Origin: Phoronis australis
Lineage: Eukaryota > Phoronida > Phoronidae
DNA length: 24,011 nt
Reading direction: 5' to 3'
Assembly (NCBI GenBank): GCA_002633005.1
Contig: NMRA01000361.1
Location: 288,858-312,868, forward strand
A program made the translations under genes and the position numbers. This document shows positions 8,601 through 18,400 of the stretch, one piece after another. The notes below the pieces were generated by a model, which worked only from the letters and a program-made list of their open reading frames with translations, was not told where the DNA came from and made no database searches. The stretch's first letter is position 1. Each line of letters opens with the position of its first letter.

Positions 8601-11600
8601 GTAAGCAATCCAGAGGATCTACAAAATTTTTGCCTGCGATGCCTAAAATGTACATAAAAAGTTGTTAAACTGAACATAGCTCATTAGTAATTGCTCAACT
8701 TTCGTTATTTACTCACACTGCGCCACCTGGTGGTATGATGTCATAAACAGAACACATGCACTCTGAGCCTGTCTACAGAAAGTCACAAAAGGATTACTAA
8801 ATTAGCATTTTCTAACATTTGTTATCCACCAAGAATTAAGGCGCAAAGTTTTAGTTGATCAAAGATTGCAATAAATGGTTTCAGGTGCATTTCTAGTTTC
8901 TTACTTATTTTTGTCTTTCACTCGGTTTAGGAAAAATGTCCATCACATCTGGCAGGTCCTGCTTTACGCTCGACGGGTCTTCTATAAGATAGACACAAAG
9001 AATGCTCTGAATCAGAAAGCTGCCAAATTGTAAGTATTTTCATGTTAACACTGTCACCTAGCAAAAGGAATGCGTATCATTGTGACAGAGCTCTATCCTA
9101 CTGACCTATCGCAAGCTCCGCCCCCTTGCGAAAAGTCAACTATTAAACAACAAGTTTTACCTGATGACGTATTGTTTGTCGGGTAAAGTGGCGGCTTGGA
9201 AACGGAAGGTGTGTCAAGAATGCTGCGTTCTGATTGGCCAGTTAAGTCGTCACTCAAAATCTTGGCAATAGGTCAATTATCAGTGAAATAAATTTTCACA
9301 ATCCGAGTGGCATTGATGTTTGGCGTTGTTATTTGTCACTTCAATTCATCGTTGGAATGCATTGATCATTTTGTAAAATTAAAATAACTCATATGTATCT
9401 ATGTGTGTATCTATGTGGGTGCATATTGCCGTCATCTCTGTCTGGCGTGCGACATCTGCTGATGTATATCCTAAACCCCTTGCAGGATCTTAATGAGGTT
9501 TGGTAGATTTGTTCTTGTGAAACTGACAACATACGACGATGAATTTCAAATTGTCCAACTAGTGATGTGCCCCCTAGTGACAATTTTATTTTTTTTCGCC
9601 TTTGCCTTTGCCTCTGTATTTAGGAGGCTCTTGAAGGATTTTCATGAAAATTGGCATATAAGTTTCTATTAAAGAGAGGACGATGTCTTCCAATTTTTGA
9701 GTGGATTTGATATATTGTGCACCACCTAGAGGCTCTTCTGTTCCACTTAATGGCAAATTTGTTTTTTCGCAGTTGCCCCTGTATTTTTGAAGTTTCTTGA
9801 TGTCTTTTGGGGAACCCTGTATTAGAGAGATGACAATGCATATTTTGCACCATTTGATGGCCATTGTTTTGATACTAATAAACACCCCAAGTAGCATACT
9901 GTTTGTGGTGCATCCATGGACGTATTTCAATGCTCCACATTGCTCTTGTGTAGCAGATCGTTTCCTATGACACACTTTAATTGTGATGAATGTAGCATGT
10001 TATATGGGCCCTCTATATTCAGTACTCACTCAGCACAGTGATGAACAAGACCTATTGGTCTACAGTGGTGTACATCCAAGCTCCTGTGTTAGGTCTAGTT
10101 GAAATTTAGGCTTCTGTGATCTGGTCTATGTCTGCTCCAATGTTTTGCAGGTATGAACAGGACCCAGAAATGTTCAAGAAGAAGGTGTCTGACAATGTTG
10201 CCCTGTGTAAAGACAAGATCTATGAACCTCCAAGCTCATCTGACCCTTACGCACTTAGGTTAGTGAAATACATCAGTTCTAATGGCAGATTTTGATGACT
10301 GCATTCATTTGTATTGTCGTATTGACTCAATTTAACAATAGATGTCTCTGTTAGTCCTGGATTTTGTTTGCTCTCTCAAAATAATGTATCAAACTCCACC
10401 AACTCTGCTAATTGTCATTGTTTCACATAATATTGCCAGACATATTATTTACAGAAAGTCCAAAAAAGCTTGGGAATAGAAGCAGTTTTCAAATAAACCA
10501 CCACATTTAATTTCCTTGATTCTGTAAGAATTATTAGGTAACCTCTGTCAGTTCATTGTTAAATAACAACTATGAACAATGCGTGTAATGTGAATTCCTG
10601 TCTTGATGGTTGTCAGAGAATTAATAAACTAAAACAATAAACTATGACTGTGGTGGTTGCGCAAAAAACCCAGTAGGATTCATGAATAACTTCTCAAATT
10701 TCACTGTTTTTAAGTACTCTATTTATGCCCGTCAATGTCCACATTTGGTTAAACTTACACCCCCGGATTTTCCCTATCTTCTGGTTTAAATGACCCTCTT
10801 ATGTGCCAACCTCCAGTTATTGAAGGAACTCGTATGTTTCTTTGCAATGGCCATGGCATCAATCTCTAAAGAATTTCAGTGCCCAAAATACACGCAATTT
10901 GTCGAGGTGTGACTAATATCATTCTGTATTCTGCTGAAGTTGTGTTTCACGGTTGCATGTGACTTGACATGAATACAACTCCTTGGGCATCAACTCAATT
11001 GGTTGTTGGGTTAAATGTTTGACTTTTCATAAAATTTGAATGCTTACTGAATCAGGTTCTCAATTTAAGCACGCTGGGCTTTAATCTGGACTAACACGAT
11101 AACTGTTCATTATCATTGGCATTCTGTTTCGTCCAATGCACTCTCATCAAGACTTTGTGCTCATTTCACCAATACACTCTCGTTTCAGGTTCAGCCACTG
11201 GGACCCAACTGTACATGCAGAACAAAAAAACAAAATGCTCTCTCCAAAGGTACATGCAGGTGATTAGTTCTGTCTTGCTTCATAGTTCTCCCTATGGTCA
11301 TTGTTTAACCTTCCAGGGACTGGCCTGTATAAGTTACCCCGCTATTGCTTGGTTTATGTTGTAATTTGCTGTGGTGGTGGCCTAGAATGTCCTGTTTACT
11401 TATTTCTTAGAATGCTAATTTCTTTGGTGTTATTTAGTTTGTATTCAGAGTCCTGTACAGTACAACTGTGGTAATTAAGTCAAGTTGAAATTGACAACTT
11501 CAGACTGAATCGCATTTGCAATCTGTGGAAAATTGGAAAATACTAACTTTTCACATTTAACAATACTAAAACGCATTTAGATATTTCCATAGTGGATCTG

Positions 11601-13168
11601 TATGTGGCTATCAGTTGTGTGTTTTATTATTTTCTGATATATATCTATTTCGGTATTTATATGTGCTTGCTCATCTTATATAAAGCTGTCACTAAGTGTC
11701 ATTGGAAAAAGGACATTAATATTGATGAAGAATAACGGAGTGGCCATGTTCTGGTGAAGCTAAAAGTGCATTCACTTTACAGTTCAGGTGGGCAAGGGCG
11801 AGGGTCTGGTAGTCTCTTGTCTTACTTTACAATCAGTTTTTAGACGTCTTAACTAAAAGAAAAAGTACATCTGACCTGGCTTTTGATGAACAAGACAATC
11901 ATGTAAAAAGAGTACCTAGAATAGTTTGTACTGTACATTTCTGAAGAAGGGAGAGAGTGATGCAAAAAGTGTAATTTTACATTGTAATTATACCCTTCAT
12001 TGTTGACATCTATTTGTAAACTTGTCGAACTCTAAACTCTATGAATAAACGTATTTCTCAGAACAGTAATGTAAATCTATTTCTTTTCGCAATGCAGTTA
12101 AATCTTTAGGTTCACCATTGAGACGTTACTTATATTAAGTGGAATTTGCAGACGTAAAATTAAATTTTGCTCTGGGTGATTTCTACATCTGCTACCATAT
12201 TGAACCGTAACTGCATTGGTAGTCGGAGATATTGGTTCTTTTTTTGACCCAATTCTCAGGTAGTATTCTAAAATTATTGAACATCACACTGCCAGTATAA
12301 ATGAAGAAAAGTCTCGGGTTCTCTTTTACGGAGAGAGGAATTACAAACACCCAAACACCAATTTTTACAAAAAAGAATTGTCATTGATAATGCTATGAGA
12401 TAGCCTAAACTGGAACCACTGAAGTTTCACATCAAGAGTAAAATTCACATAATAAGCATTTCTCAACCAATCAGAAGTACTGGGTATAGCTGTTGTCAAG
12501 CACCAGTTCTTTATTGCAATTTCCCACTGAGTTAATTGTGTTCAAATGCCAATCGACCTCCAACTCACAGATATAGATATTCACCAGACTACTAACATTC
12601 CTTGAAATGTCAATACCAATGTTACAGCTATTGACCCTACGAGATGGTGGACGTTATGAGTCACCCAGGCGATGTACTTGATGACCAAATTACAAAACTA
12701 AAACTTGTTGAAACTCGCTGTAATCTCCCAACATTGCGGAGCTGTCTGGCAGATTCCTTCAAATGTTTCGCCCTCTGCTAGTGTTGCTAGGTACAAAATT
12801 CAGTGTCCTGAACCATGAGTTGGACTATTAAGTCCGATACCGCGGTGGGATTACCACCACGTCTGTTCAGAAAGTGATTGGATTTCACCCACCCAGCGTT
12901 TCGGACACCCCGCTCAAACCAGAAATTCATGTTCACTGTATCAGATGTCCCATGTCACAAAGGTGTTCAAACACTGCAAAACTGAACCATTGAAAATTAG
13001 ATTCCAGGAGTGTTTTTTTCACAATTTTCATGATGATTGACTCGAATTGTGTGAATATTTATGTTCATGTGTTATTTTCAGAGTAAAGAGATAGAGAAGT
13101 CAAGAATAGATGGGTTCACATGGATGTTGGGCAATAGAATCTTTGAGAAGGATAAGCTAGATTTGTGA
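5645..13168 (+). CDS. AKTIP: AKTIP / FTS, E2-variant subunit of the FTS-Hook-FHIP complex
   Basis: Nine coding exons with GT-AG introns join in one frame: 5645-5695, 6064-6224, 6813-6877, 7909-8009, 8377-8465, 8931-9029, 10151-10258, 11189-11249 and 13082-13168, giving 273 residues (human AKTIP has about 292). Motifs shared with vertebrate AKTIP are [13 protein letters not shown] (end of exon 2), QLPGVYV (exon 3), RQGLYQ and [11 protein letters not shown] (exon 4), [18 protein letters not shown] (exon 5), [17 protein letters not shown] (exon 6) and FSHWDPTVH (exon 8). The UEV fold spans roughly residues 65-215. Where an active E2 has its HPN box and catalytic Cys, this protein has [13 protein letters not shown], so it should not conjugate ubiquitin. 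In mammals AKTIP binds Hook proteins and FHIP to link cargo to dynein. The first donor (CAG|GTTTTT) is weak. The last exon is divergent but keeps a Gly-Phe-Thr-Trp core matching Gly-Leu-Ser-Trp near the human C-terminus. Exon 1 opens at an acceptor (5620), so a 5' non-coding exon lies further upstream. Confidence 0.93.
6670..6800 (+). repeat. Degenerate CATAGT-type tandem repeat in AKTIP intron 2
   Basis: The stretch is built from imperfect copies of TATAGTCATAGTACAAG and shorter pieces such as CATAGT. It lies immediately upstream of the acceptor of AKTIP exon 3 (6813) and replaces most of the usual pyrimidine tract, leaving only a short CATTTCAG. Confidence 0.75.
7141..7405. mobile_element. 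Double-hairpin MITE with TA target duplication
   Basis: The element is flanked by TA on both sides (7139-7140 and 7406-7407). Its ends are inverted copies: the left starts ATGGTTGGATATAACATGCC, and the right, read in reverse complement, starts ATGGTCAGATATAACGTGCC. Each half is also a hairpin: 7144-7240 folds on itself through GGATATAA and GAGAACCAGTTT, and about 7301-7402 does the same. A unit of about 37 bp therefore occurs four times in the order +, -, +, -. There is no open frame, so it is non-autonomous. TA duplication is typical of Tc1/mariner-type and some other cut-and-paste families. It sits in AKTIP intron 3. Confidence 0.85.
7578..7829. mobile_element. MITE-like inverted-repeat element
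   Basis: The left end reads GGACCCGTTCCAAGAAACCT and the right end, in reverse complement, reads GGGTCCGTTTCCAAGAAACG. A third copy of the core (AGTCCGTTCCAAGAAAGTGG) lies inside at about 7661-7680. Internal sequence repeats TTTGACTTAAG-like pieces. It lies in AKTIP intron 3, about 170 bp after the TA-flanked MITE, and ends about 80 bp before exon 4. The exact ends and the duplication are not resolved. Confidence 0.65.
8720..8733 (-). promoter_or_regulatory. CTCF-like motif (full consensus match)
   Basis: Read on the minus strand, the site is CCACCAGGTGGCGC, which fits all 14 positions of the animal CTCF consensus CCASYAGRKGGCRS. It lies in AKTIP intron 5. Occupancy cannot be judged from sequence, and a random or repeat-derived match is possible. 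Confidence 0.4.
9100..9277. mobile_element. Small MITE-like element in AKTIP intron 6
   Basis: ACTGACCTATCGCAAG at 9100-9115 is mirrored by CTTGGCAATAGGTCAAT at 9261-9277, giving imperfect terminal inverted repeats of about 16 bp around roughly 180 bp. The inside is more GC- and CpG-rich than the intron around it (for example GCTCCGCCCCCTTGCG). TA dinucleotides flank both ends and may be the target duplication. Confidence 0.55.
9413..9870. repeat. Ancient tandem repeat, about 150-bp units
   Basis: Three diverged units can be aligned by eye, with matching cores at about 9481-9541, 9625-9684 and 9788-9839. Shared pieces include CTGTATTT, a rapidly varying ATGA.. block, GAGA.GAC.ATG and a GTGC.CC.CCTAG block (9567 and about 9717). 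The units are about 145-155 bp apart. On the minus strand they leave a 129-codon open frame whose two halves resemble each other ([17 protein letters not shown], and [16 protein letters not shown] followed by PKYRG). That fits an array of repeats better than a gene. Confidence 0.6.
10259..11188 (+). other. AKTIP intron 7
   Basis: The donor is AG|GTTAGT and the acceptor TTTCAG|GT. A fragment at about 11044-11078 (GGTTCTCAATTTAAGCACG) resembles the inner part of the double-hairpin MITE at 7141-7405. I see nothing else here. Confidence 0.6.
11250..13081 (+). other. AKTIP intron 8, or alternative short 3' end
   Basis: The donor AAG|GTACAT (11250) joins in phase 0 to the acceptor ATTTTCAG at 13081. 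If the donor is not used, translation continues five codons (VHAGD) to TAG at 11265-11267. An AATAAA polyadenylation signal lies at about 12043. A second, truncated AKTIP form of about 250 residues is therefore possible but not shown. Otherwise no element is recognised in this intron. Confidence 0.55.
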
Positions 13169-14078
13169 TAAACAGCAGGCTGTTGTTTCGACTTATACAG
13201 AGACGGTTTTAGCTTGTGAACTTTGTTGCTGAGAAGCATGGACTAAATTGAGTGTGAAACTGCCGTGTTCATCTGGTGCCGTGAACTATTGATTTCATGA
13301 GTATGGATAGCTGGTACATGTACGGTAACGGCTCTACATTTTTGCACAAAATTAGATAATTACTTTTGTCTGGCAGTGGGGGTGAGCGAAAGAAGTAGAA
13401 TGGCTGGAAATATCAAATGAATAGAAACTTAAAAAATCATCAGTGGCATTTTAGCTTCTCAAGCATTGTTTCAGTAATATTTTCGCAGGAAATTGCCAGG
13501 CATATAAATAGCCCGGTGCAATAGATTACGACACACTGTAGCCATAGTTTTGAATGAACAGAAAGTAAAAATACCGGCTGTTGCACCATTTTGCATTAAC
13601 AGAAAGGTAAAATATTTTTTGTTAACTAATTTTGGGTGTGCTGAAAATTAGAATGTACGAAATTGTAAAACAGTTACCGTGATATAAACGAAGCTGCAGC
13701 CTAGGAAAGGACTCTAGTAGTGACAACTGACTGCCGATACAAGTAACAGTGTATGATCTGTTTGTTTCTTGGCCAATGGGTCTTCCATACTAATCAACAT
13801 TTTCAGCAGCATACAAAATATTTATTTAACTGCCAGGATACATTTTTGAAATTTTCTCAAATTGTCAGTGAGGACAAGAGAGGAAAGTTAATTTTTGAAA
13901 GTACTCTATACGAGGTAGATGACATAGGTTTTGTATGCTTTTCAAAATGTAAGTAATAATGGGAGTCATCCTTGATGTAGCTTTGTTTCCACTATGCCTG
14001 TGTGCTGTTGTGTGTGTGTGGGCTATTGGATATTTAATTTAGTGTTGGTAGCTGGGATGACTGGAAGGTTCACAGATT
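13169..14078. other. AKTIP 3' region and intergenic sequence
   Basis: This sequence follows the AKTIP stop codon and must include its 3' untranslated region. I find no clear AATAAA in the first kilobase, so the transcript end is unknown. A 67-codon open frame at 13753-13956 resembles nothing known to me. Confidence 0.45.
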
Positions 14079-14291
14079 GACATTGAGGATACTGTGTACA
14101 ATTGTGGTAAACAGATTGTCTAACTTGGTGTTGTATCACGTGACATTGAGAATACTGTATACTTGTGGTCAACAGATTGTCTAACTTCGTGTTGTATCAC
14201 GCGACATTGAGAATACTGTATACTTGTGGTCAACAGATTGTCTAACTTCGTGTTGTATCACGTGACATTGAGAATACTGTATACTTGTGGT
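14079..14291. repeat. 61-bp tandem repeat, about 3.5 copies
   Basis: Units start with GACATTGAG at 14079, 14142, 14203 and 14264, at spacings of 63, 61 and 61 bp; the last unit is partial. Copies two and three are almost identical, while the first is more diverged, which suggests recent local expansion. It lies between the convergent 3' ends of AKTIP and C8orf82. Confidence 0.9.
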
Positions 14292-14877
14292 TCATCATTG
14301 CATTTCTTGCTGTAGGCGCAGGTCACAGTATTTTTCCTCTCTCGCTACGTTACAGTGACACTTCTTGAAACAATAAGTAAATGTATTTTAAAATTGTCTG
14401 AAAACTTGTATTTACCTCACTTGATTAACTGGTAAAACTGAACACTAACCATCACTGAATGATTATTGAACTAATGAAGTATAGCTGGGTGAGCAACGGG
14501 GGAAATTCTGTGATACGTGCCTTTAAACATGTCAAAACCATGATTAGATTGTACGGAACTAAGTCTATGTTGAGTACATCATTGTTTGTCAGTGTTCACA
14601 CTTTTTTCAAACTTGGTTACCGTGGTTACCGTGGTTAATAAGAGAAATTAGAAAAAAAAGTAAATATGCTGTATGAATTTGTCATTTATGCATTGTGTGC
14701 TTGGGTACAGTCTTCACCCTTAATTGACCTACTGGTTGCAAGACAGTAATCTTTGCATTTTTGTCGGCATGCGTGGTTTTTTAGTCAATTTGCTAGCTGA
14801 AATACTTGTGGGTTTGTCAATTAACACTGATAACGTTTACTCTTTTTGGCTTGGCTGATGCTCGTTATTTTTATCAG

Positions 14878-14883
14878 TTTATT
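14878..14883 (-). terminator. Candidate polyadenylation signal for C8orf82
   Basis: TTTATT on the plus strand reads AATAAA on the minus strand, about 545 bp after the C8orf82 stop codon. It is the first canonical signal I find downstream of the stop. Its use is inference. Confidence 0.35.
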
Positions 14884-15184
14884 TGCATAATTCTTCCGTG
14901 CAGAATTTGTAAATCATAGAAGGGAGTCGGTGTGTTCAGCATTTACTTCATAGACCAATGCTGGCATGTGTTATTTTACTTAGTTCGGGTCAGATTATCT
15001 CCACATGTTACCACATGCGGTATTATCAGACATCAAAAGCAATGCCAAGCAGCCGTTTCTGGTTTTGGTAACTTCTGCTTCCCTTTCTCGCAAATAGTGT
15101 CTTTGCTGAACTATTTTTAGCACAGTCACGAAATATTTTCACGTTTGGCAATTCTTTGTTAGTCGACTCATGGATGAGACTGTC

Positions 15185-15198
15185 TCGCCACCTGGTGA
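15185..15198 (-). promoter_or_regulatory. CTCF-like motif
   Basis: The minus strand reads TCACCAGGTGGCGA, matching 12 of 14 positions of CCASYAGRKGGCRS. It lies in the predicted 3' untranslated region of C8orf82. Its core (CACCAGGTGGCG) is identical to the full match at 8720-8733. Confidence 0.25.
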
Positions 15199-15426
15199 CT
15201 GACTTGTTAGGCGGGGTTAAGTGTTACTATGTGTTCACTATTCAGATTTTTGTGTAAAACATATTGTGTATTGTACATTTCCTTTGCGCAAACAACAATG
15301 ATGTGTGTGCTATATTTTCTTATCTGTACACCTTACAAAACATATCTATTCATTGTATCTAACAGGTCTTGAAATGAAATTTTCCATTCAAATTAATTTT
15401 GTCTACTAAATTTTTTTGCAATAAAT

Positions 15427-18400
15427 TCATCCATTTTGCATTGGCGACCCAATGTTGTGATTATGAATTGCATCTGCCAGTTGATTACTCAGCGTATATC
15501 GCACGCCTCTCCATGTGAAGTGGCTAGGTGGGTCAGCACCTTCGTCACCACTGCTAAACTCAAAGTGTTTGCTGAACTCGATAGCCAGGCTGGATTTAAT
15601 GAGTCCAAAACCTCCGACTTTATCAGGTGCTGGGTGGTAAATTCTACCACTCTCCGGCACCATGCACACTTGATCTGGCTGGAATGGTACGGTTAATAAA
15701 TCCCCGCCGTTATTGTGGGAGAAGAGTTCACCATCCTTTCCTTCTAACACCTGTGTGAACACTATGGGGCAGTCGTCGCACCTGATGTAGTTCATCTCTG
15801 GACCACACGGCGATATGTAGGGGAACTCGGAATAACGATCAGTGGTGTTTGCTTTTAATCTCTTGAAGAAAAATTGTAAAAATTTCTTTTCTGCAAAATA
15901 AAGCAGAAAATATGTCGGCATATGAAAAGGAACTGAAAATACTGTCTCGCTATATTTTGCACCATACTATTTCAATAGCTAGCTATAGATCTGTGCAATT
16001 TTATAAAGACAAACACATTATTTAAAAGGGTACTAAACCCTAATGTTAGGTGATTCCAGCCAATCCTAGTTGTGTTCCAATACAACACTGGTGTTGTAAT
16101 GATAAAAGTAGTATTCAAATAAACACTAGCTCATTAACTGCACTTGATTGACTTTGTCGATTCTGCCAGGTCAAACAGCTAAGATGTCTGAGTGGTATAA
16201 GCCACAAGTCATCATCGAGAGCCAATCGGATGTCTTGGATGGTTAACCCGCCAGAACTTGCAAAGTCAATGAAAAACAGCCATTCTATCATAAGATGTGT
16301 CATGTAGGTTTCGATGTGTAGCCTTTCCCCACAGTTGCCGTTAAATTGGCTAAAGCGTTAGTCACCCTTGGCAGGTTAGCAGACTTTGTAAGAAGTTTTG
16401 TTCCAAACTTTTGAGAGCTGACAAGGGCATTATTTTATATTTGAGACCAAAATGGCAGAGTCCTTAATATCTGCTAATGGGCAAACCCGGGTTTAGTATT
16501 TTTTAAACTAAAGAAAGTAATTTCCACAGTAACATCCCTATATTCTGAGTCGTATGTTGAAAGTGAACTATACCTTTGAAGCATGATGTAAAGTTTTTCA
16601 TCTTGGCATCGTCAAGGAACAACTGAAAGATAAAATGTTGAACACAGTGAGAAACCATGGTAGTATCCAAGGAAACGCTTTGTAGAGTTCTGTAGCTGTC
16701 TCGCGGAGAGAAAAATCTAGCCAAAATCAGATGCTCTCAATGAAAATACATGTCAATATCTCGCTAAGTCTCACTTTTTAGTGAAGTCCTAGCATAACTG
16801 AACTCTGCCCTGGTGTTAGCAAGTCACTTTTGGCATTACAAATATCTCGTCAGACTATTCCAGACGGAGAGAAGCTTTTCAATTGCATCTCATCTAATGT
16901 TAAATTTCCCTGGCAGTCTTATCGAGTATCACACTTACTGATGGAGAGAAAAGGAACTAAGATCATCTGGTTGTCACTATCAGTTCTGGTTTAGCACTTT
17001 TCTATAAAACTGCAGGGTACCCTCATCAGGGTAGATAAAAGACTCTTTGCTATATCCTGTTGCGATAAAAATTCTCCAATTCGGGACAGCCTCTACAGCA
17101 CTGAACACAAATTACAAGTAAACAGGATTTGATATAAAAGTCAAGTAGAATAAAGAAACTGAGATTGCAATTAAACGATAAAAATATTAACCTGGCACTT
17201 CATTAGTTCATATCATCCTAATCTACTGTTGTGATCGCTCAAGGTATCAGCTTGAAATACGCAGACAAACACACATTGACAGTCACACTTCACACCCAGC
17301 CCAGAGGCAGCACCTAGCTAAAGGCTTTTGGGAAGTCTTTGGCTTCTGCAGCCAATCCCAATTAGTTAATCGTTAAGTCACTTACAGGATTCTAGCATTA
17401 CATGAACCAGCTTTTCTCTTTTGAATAACGGGCATAAAGCTGTTTTTAAATATCTGAAACCCTTGTGACTTATTGACCACTCAGATATTGGTAACATCGA
17501 TTAAACAAAGGTGACCTCAGTTCGTCTACCAACCCTACTACCAGGAGCTGGCAATAACTTTTAGTGATTGAAAATATACCAAAAAGTCACTCAGTTTAAT
17601 TTGCCAATAACTTTGTCCTCAGTTCTTTTATCATTCGCTCTAGCAATTAAGTTAAATTCAATCCTATCACTGGTGCAAATTACTTGAACATGTGTTAAAA
17701 ATCATCCACGATTGACAAACATGTTTTCTTATGGCCAAGCTCACAACATTTTTAGGTCAGGTGAGTTTTAATTTGCACATTTAGGACAAAAAATGAAAGG
17801 ATCGAGATAAGTGAAATTTTCAAAGTGTTTAAAATACATGTTACTGTTTTCACGCGTATTGTTTAGCATGCTTTATTTCATCAATCAAATCGGTAAAGTA
17901 TTCTAATTACAGGGCCGTATTACAGTGCCTACCTTGGGCAACGGGGAGCATAAAAACACTGACAAAACTGCTATTGCCTCACTTTCGTTTTTTTGTCGTA
18001 AATATGGAACATTATGGGTCAACTGACCAGAAAAAGATGTGTCCTTGGTTCTCAACAGACAAGTTTTAAAATGGCGTCAAAAAGTATAAAGGTTATTGAC
18101 TGGTAAGTCTGAACTTGTTGAACTTTCTGGAAGTACATTTTCATTCAAAAGTTCAAAGCAACAATTCCGATAGGTAACCGAGGTAGGATTACCAACCCTT
18201 CCGCAATCGATGAACTGTTGTCTGGTTATTATTCATGCGCACACCCAACCTTTAACATGGTGGGCTCATGTGGACCTTTTGCTGACAAAAAAGCGGGAGG
18301 ACTAAAAAAACAGGGTACAACCTTCAGAACTTTGAACTGCGTCTGCACTTTTTTCGTGGACTTTTGTCACTATGCTCGGATTTTTTGTTTCTATGAGGCG

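Noticed and set aside
9586-9975. 129-codon minus-strand frame as a gene
   Set aside because: It follows the periodicity of a diverged tandem repeat; no domain, no start context and no splice support were seen.
11281-11364. Alternative AKTIP last exon after TTCCAG at about 11318
   Set aside because: It would encode [15 protein letters not shown], which does not resemble the AKTIP C-terminus; the exon at 13082 does.
11796-11860. Alternative AKTIP last exon after the TTCAG near 11800
   Set aside because: The frame is open but its peptide ([10 protein letters not shown]...) lacks the Gly-x-x-Trp core of the family.
12780-12930. Small RNA or SINE around the CCGCGGTGGGATTACCACCACG hairpin
   Set aside because: Only a short stem is visible; no promoter boxes, tail or target duplication.
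16160-16260. tRNA-Leu-like gene or SINE
   Set aside because: Only weak A-box and B-box resemblance; no acceptor stem or anticodon arm can be drawn.
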